A stretch of 64,000 nucleotides of DNA. Source: Anthoceros angustus (lineage: Eukaryota; Streptophyta; Anthocerotopsida; Anthocerotales; Anthocerotaceae). The translations under genes were made by a program, and so were the position numbers. The stretch covers positions 1-64,000 of the forward strand of contig MU008200.1 of assembly GCA_010909165.1 (NCBI GenBank). The letters are read 5' to 3'. This document shows positions 43,855-54,764 of this stretch, one piece after another. Position 1 is the stretch's first letter. Every line of letters starts with the position of its first letter. The notes beneath the pieces are model-generated. The model ran no database searches, was not told the origin of the DNA, and saw nothing but the letters and a program-made list of their open reading frames with translations.

Positions 43855-44010
43855 ACCTAACCGGACATAACCTGACCTGACGTAGCCTGACCCGACCTAA
43901 CCTGACCTCACATGACCTGATCTGACCTGACCTGACCTGATCTGACCTGATCTGACCTGACCCGACCTGACCTGACCTGATCTGACCTGATCTGACCTGA
44001 CCTGCGTCTA
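43855..44010 (+). repeat. Degenerate CCTGA / TGATCTGACC repeat
   Basis: About 150 bases are made of CTGACCTGAC and CTGATCTGAC words, preceded by AAACCCTAACCTAACC at 43848, which resembles a plant telomere or telo-box word. Simple-sequence DNA upstream of the lumen-protein gene. Confidence 0.8.
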
Positions 44011-44472
44011 CCTGTGGTTACTTCAACCATGGTGCACATGCATGCATGCACGAACGACGGGAGGGTCGCTCCAGAGGCTTGACACGTTGCCGTCTGTGTC
44101 ACGTGGGAAGGGTTGGGAGATGGCACGTAGCTTTATGGCCTCTTCGGGTGGCAGACGTTGCGGTGCCCATCCCCTGCGCTGTGCGTGGCAGGTGCGGGAT
44201 GGCCGATTGCGAGCTGCAGGTAGTGGACAATGTACCAGGAGCGGAAGATTAGCGGAGAAATTTGAGCCGTTTTGGTGCAGAAACAGGGAAATTTGGTGCA
44301 GAAACCAGAATGTTTGGCTCGATCTTGGGGCTTGCTCACCGTGCCGATGCGGTCCCGGCAGATGGAGGCACCTGAGTGGGGGAGCATCTGAGCAGGGAGT
44401 GGCGGTACGCGTGGAATCAGGAGGTGTAGTCTGGTTGCTAGGGATGGCTGCAGAGCTGAATCCTGCTCGTGG

Positions 44473-44479
44473 TATAAAA
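44473..44479 (+). promoter_or_regulatory. TATA box of the lumen-targeted gene
   Basis: TATAAAA, 170 bases upstream of ATG 44643, in a GC-rich promoter. It gives a leader of about 140 bases. Confidence 0.6.
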
Positions 44480-44642
44480 CATGGCAAGCTGCCCTGTTGC
44501 TGGTCATCATCGAAGTCGCTGACATTTGTCCTTCGCCTTCGAGCTCCTCATCCTTCTCCTGTGCTGCTCTTCAGCTCAGTGCCGCGGTTTATCGCAATTC
44601 AGTCTTCCAGATTCAGCTTCTTTCTTCCCCTTCATCAGCAGG

Positions 44643-45900
44643 ATGGCAGCTTCCGCGACCATGGCTGGGGTTGTGTCGGTGTCCGGAGCTCAGCTGCAAG
44701 GCGGCGTGAGCAGCAGCTCCTTTGTGAATGGAGGAAGCAAGGTGGTGATGCCTGTCTCTGCTCCTAGGTCGTTGAAGTGCAGGATGGTGGCTAGGGCCAG
44801 CAGCCAGTCCGAGTCCCGGGAGGAGATGAGGGCGGCCCGGAGGGAGGTTTTGGCGGGATTGATGGCAGCCGGCGCGTTCCTGGTCGGGGACAGTGCAGCC
44901 CGCGCTGTGGCTGGGCCAGGGAATGACGGTGCAGGCCAGACTGCCAAGGGTGCCGATGACCTGCTCAAGGCCGCCGACAAGCTGAATGTGGAGGATGCTC
45001 CTTCCCGTTTTGGCCCCTCGCAATTGGCGAACTCCGGAAATGGGCAGCTTGGGGATGCTGGCAAAGTTGCACAACAGTGAGACTTCGTCACTCTTGGGAG
45101 TTTCTGTTTGCAAGCGTGCGCATACAGTAGTACTTGTTTGGCTTTGTGTGTTTGTGGAGAAGCTGGAAGGAAGGTTGGACTTAGTCGTGCTCCGGTGATT
45201 GGTTGCTCAGGGCTGGAAGCGGTGCAATTGAGGGTCTGCAGAGCTCTGCCGGTGATATTGGTGAGGCCGCCAAGAGCAACTTGGAGGAAGCCAAGAGGAG
45301 GACTGAGGGCATCCTAGGGTCCTCTCAGGTGTGTTGCCATTCTTGGCACCTGCAGTCTCTGCGGTTTTGCAGTGGGCACATAAAAACGCAATGCAATGCT
45401 GAAAATGTCTTCTGTACCGGTGCAGGATATCACTGGCTCGCTGGCAGACAAGGCTGAAGAAGCAAAGCAGGGCGTAGAGGGACTCTTCGGACAGACGCAG
45501 AGCTCAGGAAACGATGCCCAGAAGACCGCCAAGAACATTTTCGGCCAGGTGCAGGGCAAGGTCTCCAGCGACACAGACTCCGTGAGCAAGCTTGCTCAAG
45601 GAGCATCCAATGATGCTCAGAACCTGGTAGGCCAAGCTCAGAGCAAGGTCTCCGGGGAAGCAGACTCGGCCAAGAAGGATGCAGGAGGCTTTTTCGGAAG
45701 CCTGCAGGACACCCTCAAGGTACCACCTCCCGGGTTTGGTTTCCTGTCCTGTTACCAATATGTTCAGTTTGCCTGTTGTCTTACGCTGCTTGGAAAATGT
45801 GTTGTCGCAGGGCCTGACCGACACTGTCGCATCCAAGGGCGATGAGGCTAAGAATGCCGCCGGGCAAGCATCCGGCAACTTGCAGAAGTCTCTCCAGTAG
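44643..45900 (+). CDS. Thylakoid-lumen (Tat-type) LEA-like protein
   Basis: Four exons, 44643-45076, 45211-45328, 45426-45719 and 45811-45900, with GT-AG borders and preserved frame, encode 311 residues. Residues 1-58 form a S/A/V-rich plastid transit peptide. They are followed by a twin-arginine, hydrophobic lumen signal (RREVLAGLMAAGAFLVGDSA) ending ARA before VAGPG. The mature part is hydrophilic and Cys-free. From about residue 140 it is a series of amphipathic stretches with K, E, D, A, Q and repeated FGQ or FG (LADKAEEAKQGVEGLFGQTQ, KTAKNIFGQVQGKV, NLVGQAQSKVSGEADSAKKD). This looks like group 3 LEA or apolipoprotein-like helices that fold on drying or on membranes. I recognise no named orthologue. 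Function in the lumen is inference. Confidence 0.8.
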
Positions 45901-46700
45901 ACCAGCTGATGTATCTAGTCTTCAAGTGAGGCTTTGAGTGTACAGGACGTGAGGTTTGGGCATGAAAGACTGTCCATGCCCTGTGTAACATTACCAGCTC
46001 CTACGATTTTGAGGCCAGCTGGCCCTGTTGATGCTAAGTGTTTGTGTGCGATTTGTTAAGACAAAGATTTGCCCCACAAGAGATCATAAACATAAGACAG
46101 ACCAAACATGAGATTTGAGCTTAAACATGAGATTCTAAAACGGCAAACTAAACATGGGCTTCATACATGGAAGGCATAATCAGCAGGCTACATGTGACAT
46201 TCAAGCAGCAGCTTCAAACTTGTGTTTCAGACCAGCAAACAGCTCAGAACATTGTCATATCCTCTTCAAACAACATTCTACACAAACACAATTCAAACCA
46301 TTTGCATCGTCATCTAACAATTCTAGACAACTGCCGTTGTTACTCAAAACCATCTGCGCTGACCGGCAAATGTGTGTCACTACATCCATTGTTCATATAA
46401 CTGCCATCATCGTTGGCCGTCACAGCAGGAAGAAGGCGAGCTTAGGCAAACGACTCACGAGCAGAGTAGCTAAGGGATAGAAGAGAAGAAGAGTGGTGGT
46501 AGTCCGTACACGAGTGAAGTCCAGTCCAATCCTGTGTTGATTTATGGGCATTGAAGGGAAATGTACAACGGACAGGAGCACCATCTCGAGTGGTCACAAT
46601 GAGACGCAAACAAGGAAGGGCACACATCCAACAAAAGAGGGGCAAGCATTCGCAGCTGCGGAATCCGGACGTTGTCGTCTAGGAAGCGTCTGAAAAGCGT
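45901..46700. other. Convergent 3' flanks, nothing else seen
   Basis: This is the shared 3' region of the lumen-protein gene (+) and PsaG (-). No frame or repeat can be supported. Confidence 0.5.
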
Positions 46701-47165
46701 CTAGAACTGGGGCTCGTAGCCGTTGGAGGCGGTGGCCAGGATGAAAAAGGCGACGGCGTGGCCGAGGGCGCCCCAGGCTAGGACATCGACGACGGTGAAG
46801 CCGGCGGGGTCGTTGGTTTTGAGCAGGCTCACCACCTCCTGGGCGCGGCCATCGCCAGCCTCGTAGTGGGTGACGCCGTTTTGCACGGGCAGGCCGGCCT
46901 TGGCCACCTGCGCTCTCTGGAAGGGCAGGAACACGAATCTGCCCAGGAAGAGCAGCGCCCCGGTGCTGACGCTCACGATCACGGAGGTGTCGGCGCACGT
47001 GGTCCTCGCCCGCGACTTAACGCCCTGCAGGGCAGTCGACGGCTTCCGCGCCCCAAGCATGTGCACCGATGTGCTGGTCCGCAGCCCCGCGCTGCTCGCC
47101 GCCACCTTCAGCGTCGGCAGGCCGGCGGCGGCCACGCAAGTGCTTGCTGCTGTGTAGGCGGCCAT
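46701..47165 (-). CDS. PSAG: Photosystem I subunit V, PsaG, precursor
   Basis: A single exon from ATG 47165, 154 residues. Residues 1-55 form a plastid transit peptide ([20 protein letters not shown]). The mature protein has the two PsaG membrane helices: [20 protein letters not shown], then [20 protein letters not shown]. Between them lies the stromal loop with [20 protein letters not shown] and [20 protein letters not shown]. It ends NGYEPQF, matching the usual C-terminus. PsaG binds PsaB at the edge of photosystem I and helps hold LHCI. Length is normal for the family. A CCAAT motif (ATTGG on the minus strand) lies near 47320. No introns. Confidence 0.95.
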   Translation of the reverse strand: MAAYTAASTCVAAAGLPTLKVAASSAGLRTSTSVHMLGARKPSTALQGVKSRARTTCADTSVIVSVSTGALLFLGRFVFLPFQRAQVAKAGLPVQNGVTHYEAGDGRAQEVVSLLKTNDPAGFTVVDVLAWGALGHAVAFFILATASNGYEPQF

Positions 47166-47420
47166 GGCTGCTGCTGCTTGCTGATCGTCGAGCGAGTGCC
47201 GAGGAAGCGAGACGGAGCGTGAAGACGGATGCGAGTGCTGGTCTCCCCGGGCGAGAGCGAGGAAAGGGCATCCGTCATGGCGTCCTCCCGCCACTGGATC
47301 CCTGCACAATCGCCTTGTCCGCCAATCAGCTGCTGCAGTATCCTATCCGTTGGGGCATTTTGTTGGGCTCAAAACATTTTACAAAAGATGAAATTTAATG
47401 TACACCTCTTCATGGACCCT
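47166..47420. promoter_or_regulatory. PsaG promoter region
   Basis: On the minus strand this holds a CCAAT-type motif near 47320 and GGATAGGATA near 47340, resembling an I-box of light-regulated genes. There is no clear TATA box. Confidence 0.3.
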
Positions 47421-47489
47421 GGGCATCTGGTCTAGTATGGTACTTACTTAAAGTACTAGGGACCGTGAGTTCGATCCTCGTGATGTCCC
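47421..47489 (+). repeat. tRNA-like sequence, probable SINE head
   Basis: GGGCATC pairs with GATGTCC as an acceptor stem (one G-T). A TGGTCTAGTATGG box A, a GTACT/AGTAC anticodon stem with a 7-base loop, and a GAGTTCGATCC box B follow in order. U33 is replaced and the T stem has wobbles, so it is not a good tRNA gene. A tail with a 31-bp duplicated CTTATTGTAACTTGAACTAT motif follows, as in tRNA-derived SINEs. Confidence 0.55.
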
Positions 47490-47947
47490 CTCAGGATACC
47501 TCACAATAAGCGAATATTTTCAGCTCGCGCACCTTATTGTAACTTGAACTATGACTTTTGCGCTTATTGTAACTTGAACTATGACTTTTGCGACATCAAC
47601 AAAATATTTCCATAAGACATTGGAAATCACACCCATAATAGAATTTTCCATCGTGATGTTGTGGACCTCCATCTATCTCTAAGGTAGACTCCCTACTAGG
47701 ATCTTCAACAACCCACACATGAAAAAGAAAAAGAAGTATGTTAAAGTCCACTAAGGTGGGTGGAATTTTCGTCACGAGGAGAAGACAGAGATACAATGAA
47801 TTTGACCTAAATAGGAGTAGTGTGAAGCATAGTCAAATATCTAGCAGGTTGAAAAGCTAGATATACTCTGTTTCGAACTCCCATATTTGTTTCAAGCATA
47901 CTCCTGCAATAATAAGTTAGAAAAAGAGAAGAAACCTTGGATTGAGG
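47490..47947. other. Flank of the SINE-like unit
   Basis: Contains the 31-bp duplication near 47531-47591. Nothing else was recognised. Confidence 0.35.
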
Positions 47948-48267
47948 ATCAAGATGCTGTAAATAAATTGGCAAAAGCAATCCTGATATGTTCGTAGATG
48001 GGGCAAAGAAAAGCAAAGTGTTCCTCAAACTCAACTTCCAGAAGAGAGTGAAGATCAAGCTACTGTAAATAAATTGGCAAAAGCATTCCTGATATCTTCA
48101 TAGACGGGGCAGAGGAAAACAAAGTGTTCTTCATACTTAACTTCCCTATTGTGTAATATGTATATCTTGGTCTCCTTAGGTGGCCTTGGATGCAGCCATC
48201 TATCAGTCTCAATCCTAAAACGGTGAAACCCCACACGAAGATGACCTATAATCATGAAACCCCACAT
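47948..48267 (-). mobile_element. LINE reverse-transcriptase zinc-binding tail, remnant
   Basis: The minus-strand frame 48267-48055 reads HLRVGFHRFRIETDRWLHPR and then YEEHFVFLCPVYEDIR. This is the pattern of the C-terminal RVT zinc-binding region of non-LTR retrotransposons (C..C.....E.E.HF...CP.Y). Its first Cys pair is lost (YILHNRE). A 104-bp tandem duplication (47948/48052) repeats the 3' part. It is a dead fragment, identified by motif only. Confidence 0.5.
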
Positions 48268-50985
48268 GAAGATGACCTATAATCATCCTAAGCTTGAAAG
48301 ACAAATGGTTGCAAAGATAGAACAGAAAATTTATTTGTAAGTCTGGAGTTTAGTGGGTAAGGATCCATAGACGAGAGACCAAGTGTAGAAGAAATAGATG
48401 GATTGCAATTCATTGCGAATCGATCTGTTGGAAGGAGGAGGAAAAAATTGGAAGAGAGGGTGGGCTGGGAGACTTTTGGAACAAAAGAAAAGCTTCTCAA
48501 GCCAAGCAGAAGACTAGACATACCAGCACGTCTTGCTACCTAACGAGCCTAACTTTTGAGAGGACTGGAAAGCAAGGAGGAGGAAACATGACCAGCCCCA
48601 CCTTTGACTGAAACTTGTGACTTTGTCGGACTCTTCTATGGACGCAAGTAAGTTGTCAAAAGTAAACGAAACGCCACAGACTCTTGCACTCCAAGCTCCG
48701 TAACATGTTTATTAGGCAAGGGTTGTTGCGGATGCGGTGGGCATGGACGGGTTTATAAAGCTTGAAGCCATCATGAATCCGGAAGAGGATGTAAGCAAGG
48801 CAATTTTGTGGCATAGTGAAACCTCGTTTGACTCAAAGGGCCAAATGCTTACCATTCCCAGAGAAATCGAGGATCTAGAGTGGAAAGTCTTGATTTTTGC
48901 AAGTTATGCTACCTCTTCGGTGCAATTGGCAAAACTATTAAAATGGTACATTTTTACTGCTGCCGTTGCTACCTTTGTAGCATAGCTTGTGTTGGGTCTT
49001 GTTGTTTCGTAATGTAGGTCTGTAACGCAGCCCACTGTGTGATGACACACTTGTAAATTAAGAATCCGACTAGTGGGTCGAATAAAAAAGCATTTCAGTT
49101 TAGAAAAGAAGCTTAGAGAAGAATAAAAAGTCCTTCAACTTAGAGCCCTAACGCACTCATGGTTGGGGCATAATAGAGAAGGATTTTGGGTAAAAAGAAA
49201 AGTGAACTATACCAATTCTATTCCAGATTGGTTCCTCCACCAAACTATGGTTGGCCACATGGTATGTATGAGCTACAATTATATACAATCACGGCCTTGA
49301 ACCAAAAACTTGTTTTTCTATTGGTTTTAAAATGGAACTGATCTAAGACCAAAACTTGTGCATAATAAAAGCAAAATTTTAACCCTCCGAATGAAAAGGT
49401 AAACAAAGTAAAGAGAACATTTTCCAACTTGCGTAGCTCATTGGAGATGGTGCGCCATGGTAGGTAGTGTCATGAGCTCTCGCGAGGTGAGGATGAGATC
49501 GCCTGGTGAACTTGTATTTGCTACAAGTCCAGGAGGTGATGGCCGCATACATCGCAATGCTTAAAAAACAAAAGCCAGGTGTTGCTAATCAAGGCTGCAT
49601 CAAGCTGGACTGTATGTTGCGGGGAACAATGCGCTCCAATGCAAGGGGACAAAAGAAGCTCAACATTTGGTCACCTTAACTTTCTTCCAGCTAAATATCA
49701 TTTTTAGTGGGTTTAATTTGATTTGGTTGCGGTAGCTACAGTATTATAATTCAGAGACTGTGTTTAAAAAGCTTTAGGTTTTTTTGTGGAAATTCAATAG
49801 GCTTTAGTTGAAATAGTTGAGAATCCTAGTTTTTGGGCATGAACCTGTGAGGAAAGGGCGCCTCACAAACGTAGGAGGAGATGGCCAGCCATCTTTAGCG
49901 CTCTCCTCCCGAAACAACAAGTGCCCCTCAGCAAACGGGATAATTTGGGAAGATAGGATTGGGATCAACCCGATGATCGAAGTAAGCCGTGATCCCTTCT
50001 ACCCGAGTTGTGACTTAAAGCGAGGAACTGCATATGTTTGCTCAAGCGGAGAGTATCAACCAGCTCCTCTTCCTCACGTTGGTCTGAGTGGAAGCTATCC
50101 TACCAACTGATTGTGGATGGTCCTCGTTACATCCTACCAGTGTGTGTAGTCATCTCACCTCCACTGCTTCCTATCCGCCTGCCCATGTGCTCGTTAGAAA
50201 GAGTGCTTGGTTGATTAGTGGTCTTGTGAGATGAGCACATGTGTGGGCTTTAATCGCAGGTTGGGTAGCTGCATTCTCATGCACCTCTTCTTCTTGGTGC
50301 TCCATGTGGCTGGAGAATTAGATTGAAGGAGAGTTCTTGCTAGCAGCCCATATGTATCATCACTACAAATTACAAGCTTATGTATTGTAAATGTATTTTG
50401 CAAAGTAATGGAAGGATGTTAATTAAAAGCCTAGCAAGTGTTGTCAGGCCGCACTTGAATTTCAGTGATGTATGAGTGAAGGGCTGTCCGTGCTTTGCCC
50501 TTTTAAGTGAGAACGACATCTTACAAACCGGACTAAAATAATTGAAAACTGCCGTTGAATTGCAGGGAATTCTCAATTGCGTGAATTCTCAATTGCAATC
50601 TACCGTTAAACACCCTTGAGTCGGATCAGTGCTGGGATGGGGTGTTATCCCCTGGTGTAAAAAGTCCTACGCAGCCGCCCGTTATAAAAGCCCTACGGGG
50701 CTACTTTGAATTAAATGCACTATAAATCGAATGTTCACTATAAATCGAATCAACTGGGTCTTGAATAGGGATGTGTATGCCGAGTTCGGCCGAACTTTTC
50801 CAGCGGGGAAAAATCCCATACCCGCAGGAAGCAGTCAGGGATCATCCAGGAGATACCAGAGGGAGAGAGATCGCAGATCAGTTACCCCTGCCGAAAATGG
50901 AAAAAGTTCAGGGAAGGGGGAGCGGGAGTGGCCTTTATGGTGCAGGTTGGTAGGGTATGGGGATAGAGCGAACAATGTGAGGAGG
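48268..50985. other. Long intergenic stretch
   Basis: A plus-strand frame near 48730-48985 (GFIKLEAIMNPEEDVSKAIL) is open for about 80 residues but unrecognised. Another at 49817-50110 is likewise unassigned. A lone CACTACAA word occurs at 50363. I see no supported gene. Confidence 0.35.
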
Positions 50986-50989
50986 GACT

Positions 50990-53039
50990 GCCTGGTGAAG
51001 CTGTCAAACCGAGAGGTCCTAAAGGGGTGTACCACAAAGAAGAAGTTGGATGTTGGAAGAAAAATCCATGGTCTTGTCGTTTCAGGTGGGTATGAGTTTT
51101 AGCGGGCCACACCATCGGCACGTATGCTTCTCATGGTAGGCTGACTGAAGCGTTGGAGGTATTCGCCAAACTGGTCTCTCCAGATGCATGCATGTGGTCA
51201 TCCTTGATTTTAGCGCATGCCGAACACGGAGAACCTATGCAGGCAATAAAACTGTACTGGCAGATGCGTCAGTTAAGAATTACACCAGACGCTCATATAT
51301 TTGTAGCTGTCCTTAAAGCATGTTAAACGCAGCAGATTTGGCATCAGGCAGGGAGGTCCCTGCTGATTTTCTGCGGACTGAACCTGAGCCAAAAGTTTAT
51401 GTTGGCAGCTGCCTGGTTGACATGTATGCAAAATGCGGGAGCGTAGATAATGCACGCAGAGTTTTTGACGACTTGGCCACAAAGAATGTGGTGACGTGGA
51501 CTGCAATGCTTGCAGGATATGCTCAGCATGGGCTTGGGGAAGAAGGTCTTGCTCTTTATGCAAGTATACAACAGGAAGGCATCACACCAGCTGACCAGGT
51601 TAAGGTTGTTTGCCTCCTGAAAGCATGTGCCAGCATCAGAGCGTTAGACCTTGGAAAGCAGCTTCATTCCCAAGTTCAGGATAGAGGACTGGACGGTGAT
51701 GTAGTGGTTGGTAGCTGCCTGGTGGACATGTATACAAAATGTGGGAGCATAGCGGATGCCTGCAGGGTGTTTGACAATTTGCCCTCGAGAAATGTGGTGG
51801 CGTGGACTGCTACGCTAGCAGGATATGCTCAGCATGGGCTTGGTAAGGAAGCCCTTGCTTTATGCAGTTATGGAGCAGGAAAGGATGTTTCCAGCTGATT
51901 ACGTTGTGCCAGCGCTGGTGCTCTACACCAGGGGAAGCAGCTCCATTCTCAGATTCAGGCAAGAGGACTGGAATCTAACGTGCTTGTCAGTAACTGTCTG
52001 GTGGGCATGTATGCAAGATGCGAAAGCTTGGACGAGGCCCGCAGGGTGTTTGACAATATGCTGACTAAATATGGGGTGACATGGACCTCGATGCTTTGTG
52101 GGTATGCTCAGCATGGTCTTGGTCAGGAAGTGCTGTCTCTTTATGCAGTCATGCAAAAAGAGGGCATCAATCCAACCGATAATGTTGCATTTGTTTGCCT
52201 CCTCAAGGCATGTGCCAGCGTTGGTGCATTGCACCAGGGTAAGCAGCTTCACTGTCAGATCCAGACAAGAGGGCTTGGAGCTGACCTTGTTGTCAACAAC
52301 TGCCTGGTGGCCATCTATGCGAAGTGTGGGAGTCTAGACGATGCCCGCAAGGTGTTTGATAGTATGAGCACAAGAGATGTGGTGACACTGGCAGGAATTC
52401 ATCCAGATGCGGTTACATTTGTGTCCCTTCTCACAGCTTGCAGTCATGCTGGCCTGGCCGAGAAAGGTTTGGAGTACTTTGAATCCATGAGCAAAGACTT
52501 TGGCGTGACTCCGGAGATTGAGCATTGTGTGAGCATGGTAGACCTCTTCGGCCGCGCAGGAAACTTTTCAAAGGTAGAGCAGCTCTTGTGAGTGATGCAA
52601 ATGCAGCCTGTTGGCTTTGCGTCCTGGGTGTCTGTCGGACGCACGGCAACATAGCCCTGGCAGAACGTGTTTTTGATTGGGCCTTGCGTCTGCAGCCCAA
52701 GGATGCTGCAGTATATGTTGTGATGTCACACGTCTATGCCGATGCTGGCCTTTTTGACCGAGCAAGAGCACTCACTATTCAAGTGCAGAAGGAGGGAAGG
52801 TGCCTAGAAGGAACCTGGCTGGAGCTGGTTTGAGGTCGAGCAGGAAGCGCTCACACTCTTCGTAGGAGACCGTAAGCGGCCTGAACATGAGGAAGTACAT
52901 CGCCTTTTAGATAAGGTAACCTTACTGCGGAGGCAAACTGGGAATATATCATGGACTCGTTATAATCCGCTCGCGAAGAATTTTTCCATTCAACAGACTT
53001 CTCCTCGAATTACCTCTAAGTTTCCCGGACGCACCTGAA
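50990..53039 (+). pseudogene. PLS-class PPR (E/E+ type) gene, broken
   Basis: Starting near LKGCTTKKKLDVGRKIHGLV, the plus strand gives repeated PLS units: LVDMYAKCGSVDNARRVFDD, VVTWTAMLAGYAQHGLGEEG, VVCLLKACASIRALDLGKQL and further copies to about 52400. These are followed by VSLLTACSHAGLAEKGLEYF, the E domain (VDLFGRAGNFSKVEQLL and ALRLQPKDAAVYVVMSHVYA) and an E+ remnant KEPGWSWFEVEQEALTLFVG ending near 53039. Stops or frameshifts occur near 51100, 51325, 51895, 52395 and 52590. Intact relatives are organellar C-to-U editing factors. The frame is too broken to be functional unless the sequence is poor. No DYW domain follows. Confidence 0.8.
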
Positions 53040-53589
53040 GAATTCCAACTTGCTGTCCATGCCCATTGCTGCACTCTTGTTGGAACTCAAGCAATGGGCT
53101 CTCTGTCGGCACCCCATCTCGCTGCAGTCCTATGTCCTTCGCCGAAATTCTAAGTTCGGCCGAAGCCATCCTTTGCTGCCTTCATTTGCGGGTATCCTTT
53201 TCCACAAACGGGAATCAAATCGACGTCTTGCTGCCTTCATACCACCCTCGTGCCGACGATGCGAGATACTAGAAAACGCAGCCGAAGCGGCCAGCCAGCG
53301 ATTCGTTACCGGTACCCGGTTGTCGGCCGCGTAGCTGCGGGGAGGGGACGACCGCCGGGGGAGGAGGTGGGGACCTCCAGGTGGCGGTTCCCGGCGGGAC
53401 GCGACTGTCGGGAGCCAGGGGTTGTAGGAATTACGCCGGTTGGGGACTTACTGCGATTAACCGTCGGCACAGCGTCGGGGGATCGACTTGCCTTGCCTTG
53501 CCTTCCGTGCCTCGCCTTCTCGGAGAAAGCCCGGGCTTGCTCGTCGCGCACACACAAACTCATGCTCCCGTCGCCGCAAGCCTGCGAGA
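53040..53589. other. GC-rich spacer / leader
   Basis: Probably promoter and 5' leader of the gene starting near 53590. CCTTGC repeats occur near 53487-53506. No gene is supported here. Confidence 0.35.
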
Positions 53590-54617
53590 GTGGCGGATAA
53601 GTCGAAATCCGGGCCCCCCAGGCGCGCGTCGGTGCCGTGTAGAGGGCATGGCTACCACAAGCCCGACAAATACGGCGTGACGGTGCAGGGGAGTTGGAAC
53701 AAGACGAAGCAAGGCGGGCCGACGATCCCTCACATACACGGCATCGCCGCGCTGCTGCGCGCCGTCTTCCCGGGCCAGAAGGACGAGGATCGGAGAGTTC
53801 CGACCAAGAATTTGCAGCACGTTGTGTTGAACTATAGCAACGAGATTCTGCCCCCGTTCAATCTTGATACGCTTTATCCCGACCCCAAGGTCCGATCGTT
53901 CAAGCTGCGGGACGTGGTGAGTGTTCCTGGCCCTGTTTCTGTCGCTTCTAGGGCCGAGGGAATGCGCGGTTTCTTCTCGCTTTTGTGTCAGCTACCGGAA
54001 GGTTGCTGCTTGCTGGTGTGAGATTCCACCAGGCGTGTCTTCTTGTAACTGTGGCGCCTTTCCTCTTTTGCAGGACCCGGAACTGATCGTCTTTCCGCAA
54101 AGGCCTATCAAGAAGCTCACGCCCGGCAAGATCCCTCATATTCGCCATATTGCGCACGTGCACCGAGCTGTGTTCCCACCGGAAGTGAAGTCGGACGCTG
54201 TGCCTTTGGAGCCGGTTGACGAGTACCAGAGCGTTGTGGTAACCTACGGCAAGGAGATCATCTACCCCTTCACCGACAACGAGTTCCACACACAGGAGAT
54301 CACGGACGTTCTTGTAAGTTCCATCACACCCTCTCGAAATGGAGCTCGTGAAATTCGAGAGAGTGTGGGAGAGAGCTGTGTAGACAATAATCCTTGTGGC
54401 AGAGTCTGTGATATTTGGATTGCTTCTGCCCTGCATTCTACACATTCACATGTGTTGGACAGAATAGCAGGATTGGTAGGGTCTTGGACCGTCGTGACCC
54501 TCCCTTCTCTTGTCTGTGCTGGTGTTCCAGCCCCCTGTTCCAAGGAAACCCCCGAGGCTGCTTGATACTTGGAGGCTGAAGCCGTACTACTTTGATCTCA
54601 CTCCGGTTTACGGTTAA
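53590..54617 (+). CDS. Unrecognised two-repeat protein, GTG at the apparent start
   Basis: Three exons, 53590-53916, 54074-54313 and 54531-54617, with GT-AG borders, would give about 217 residues. The protein is two homologous ~65-residue units: IPHIHGIAALLRAVFPGQ...VPTKNLQHVVLNYSNEI and IPHIRHIAHVHRAVFPPE...EYQSVVVTYGKEIIYPF, each ending in F.L.DV or T.EITDV. It ends PRLLDTWRLKPYYFDLTPVY. There is no in-frame ATG near the start; GTG at 53590 begins VADKSKSG, as if an original ATG (MADKSKSG) had changed. An upstream exon or a sequence error could also explain it. No known domain. The short downstream distance (147 bases) to the sHSP is notable. Confidence 0.6.
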
Positions 54618-54764
54618 TTCGACTCTTGTACGTTCTTATCTGCTGCTCACAATTCTCCATTGCTGCTGCATCTGCATGATGCAAGACAATGAATCGAGGA
54701 AAGTGAGCACTGATGGAAATGGAAATCTGTATATACAGGACAGAGATAACTTTCTTCTTGAAAC

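Noticed and set aside
43848-44010. True chromosome-end telomere
   Set aside because: The array is degenerate, mostly TGACC/TGATC, and is flanked on both sides by ordinary genes.
47421-47489. Functional tRNA-Lys(CTT) gene
   Set aside because: U33 is absent, the T stem has two wobbles and a SINE-like tail follows, so a SINE head or pseudo-tRNA is likelier.
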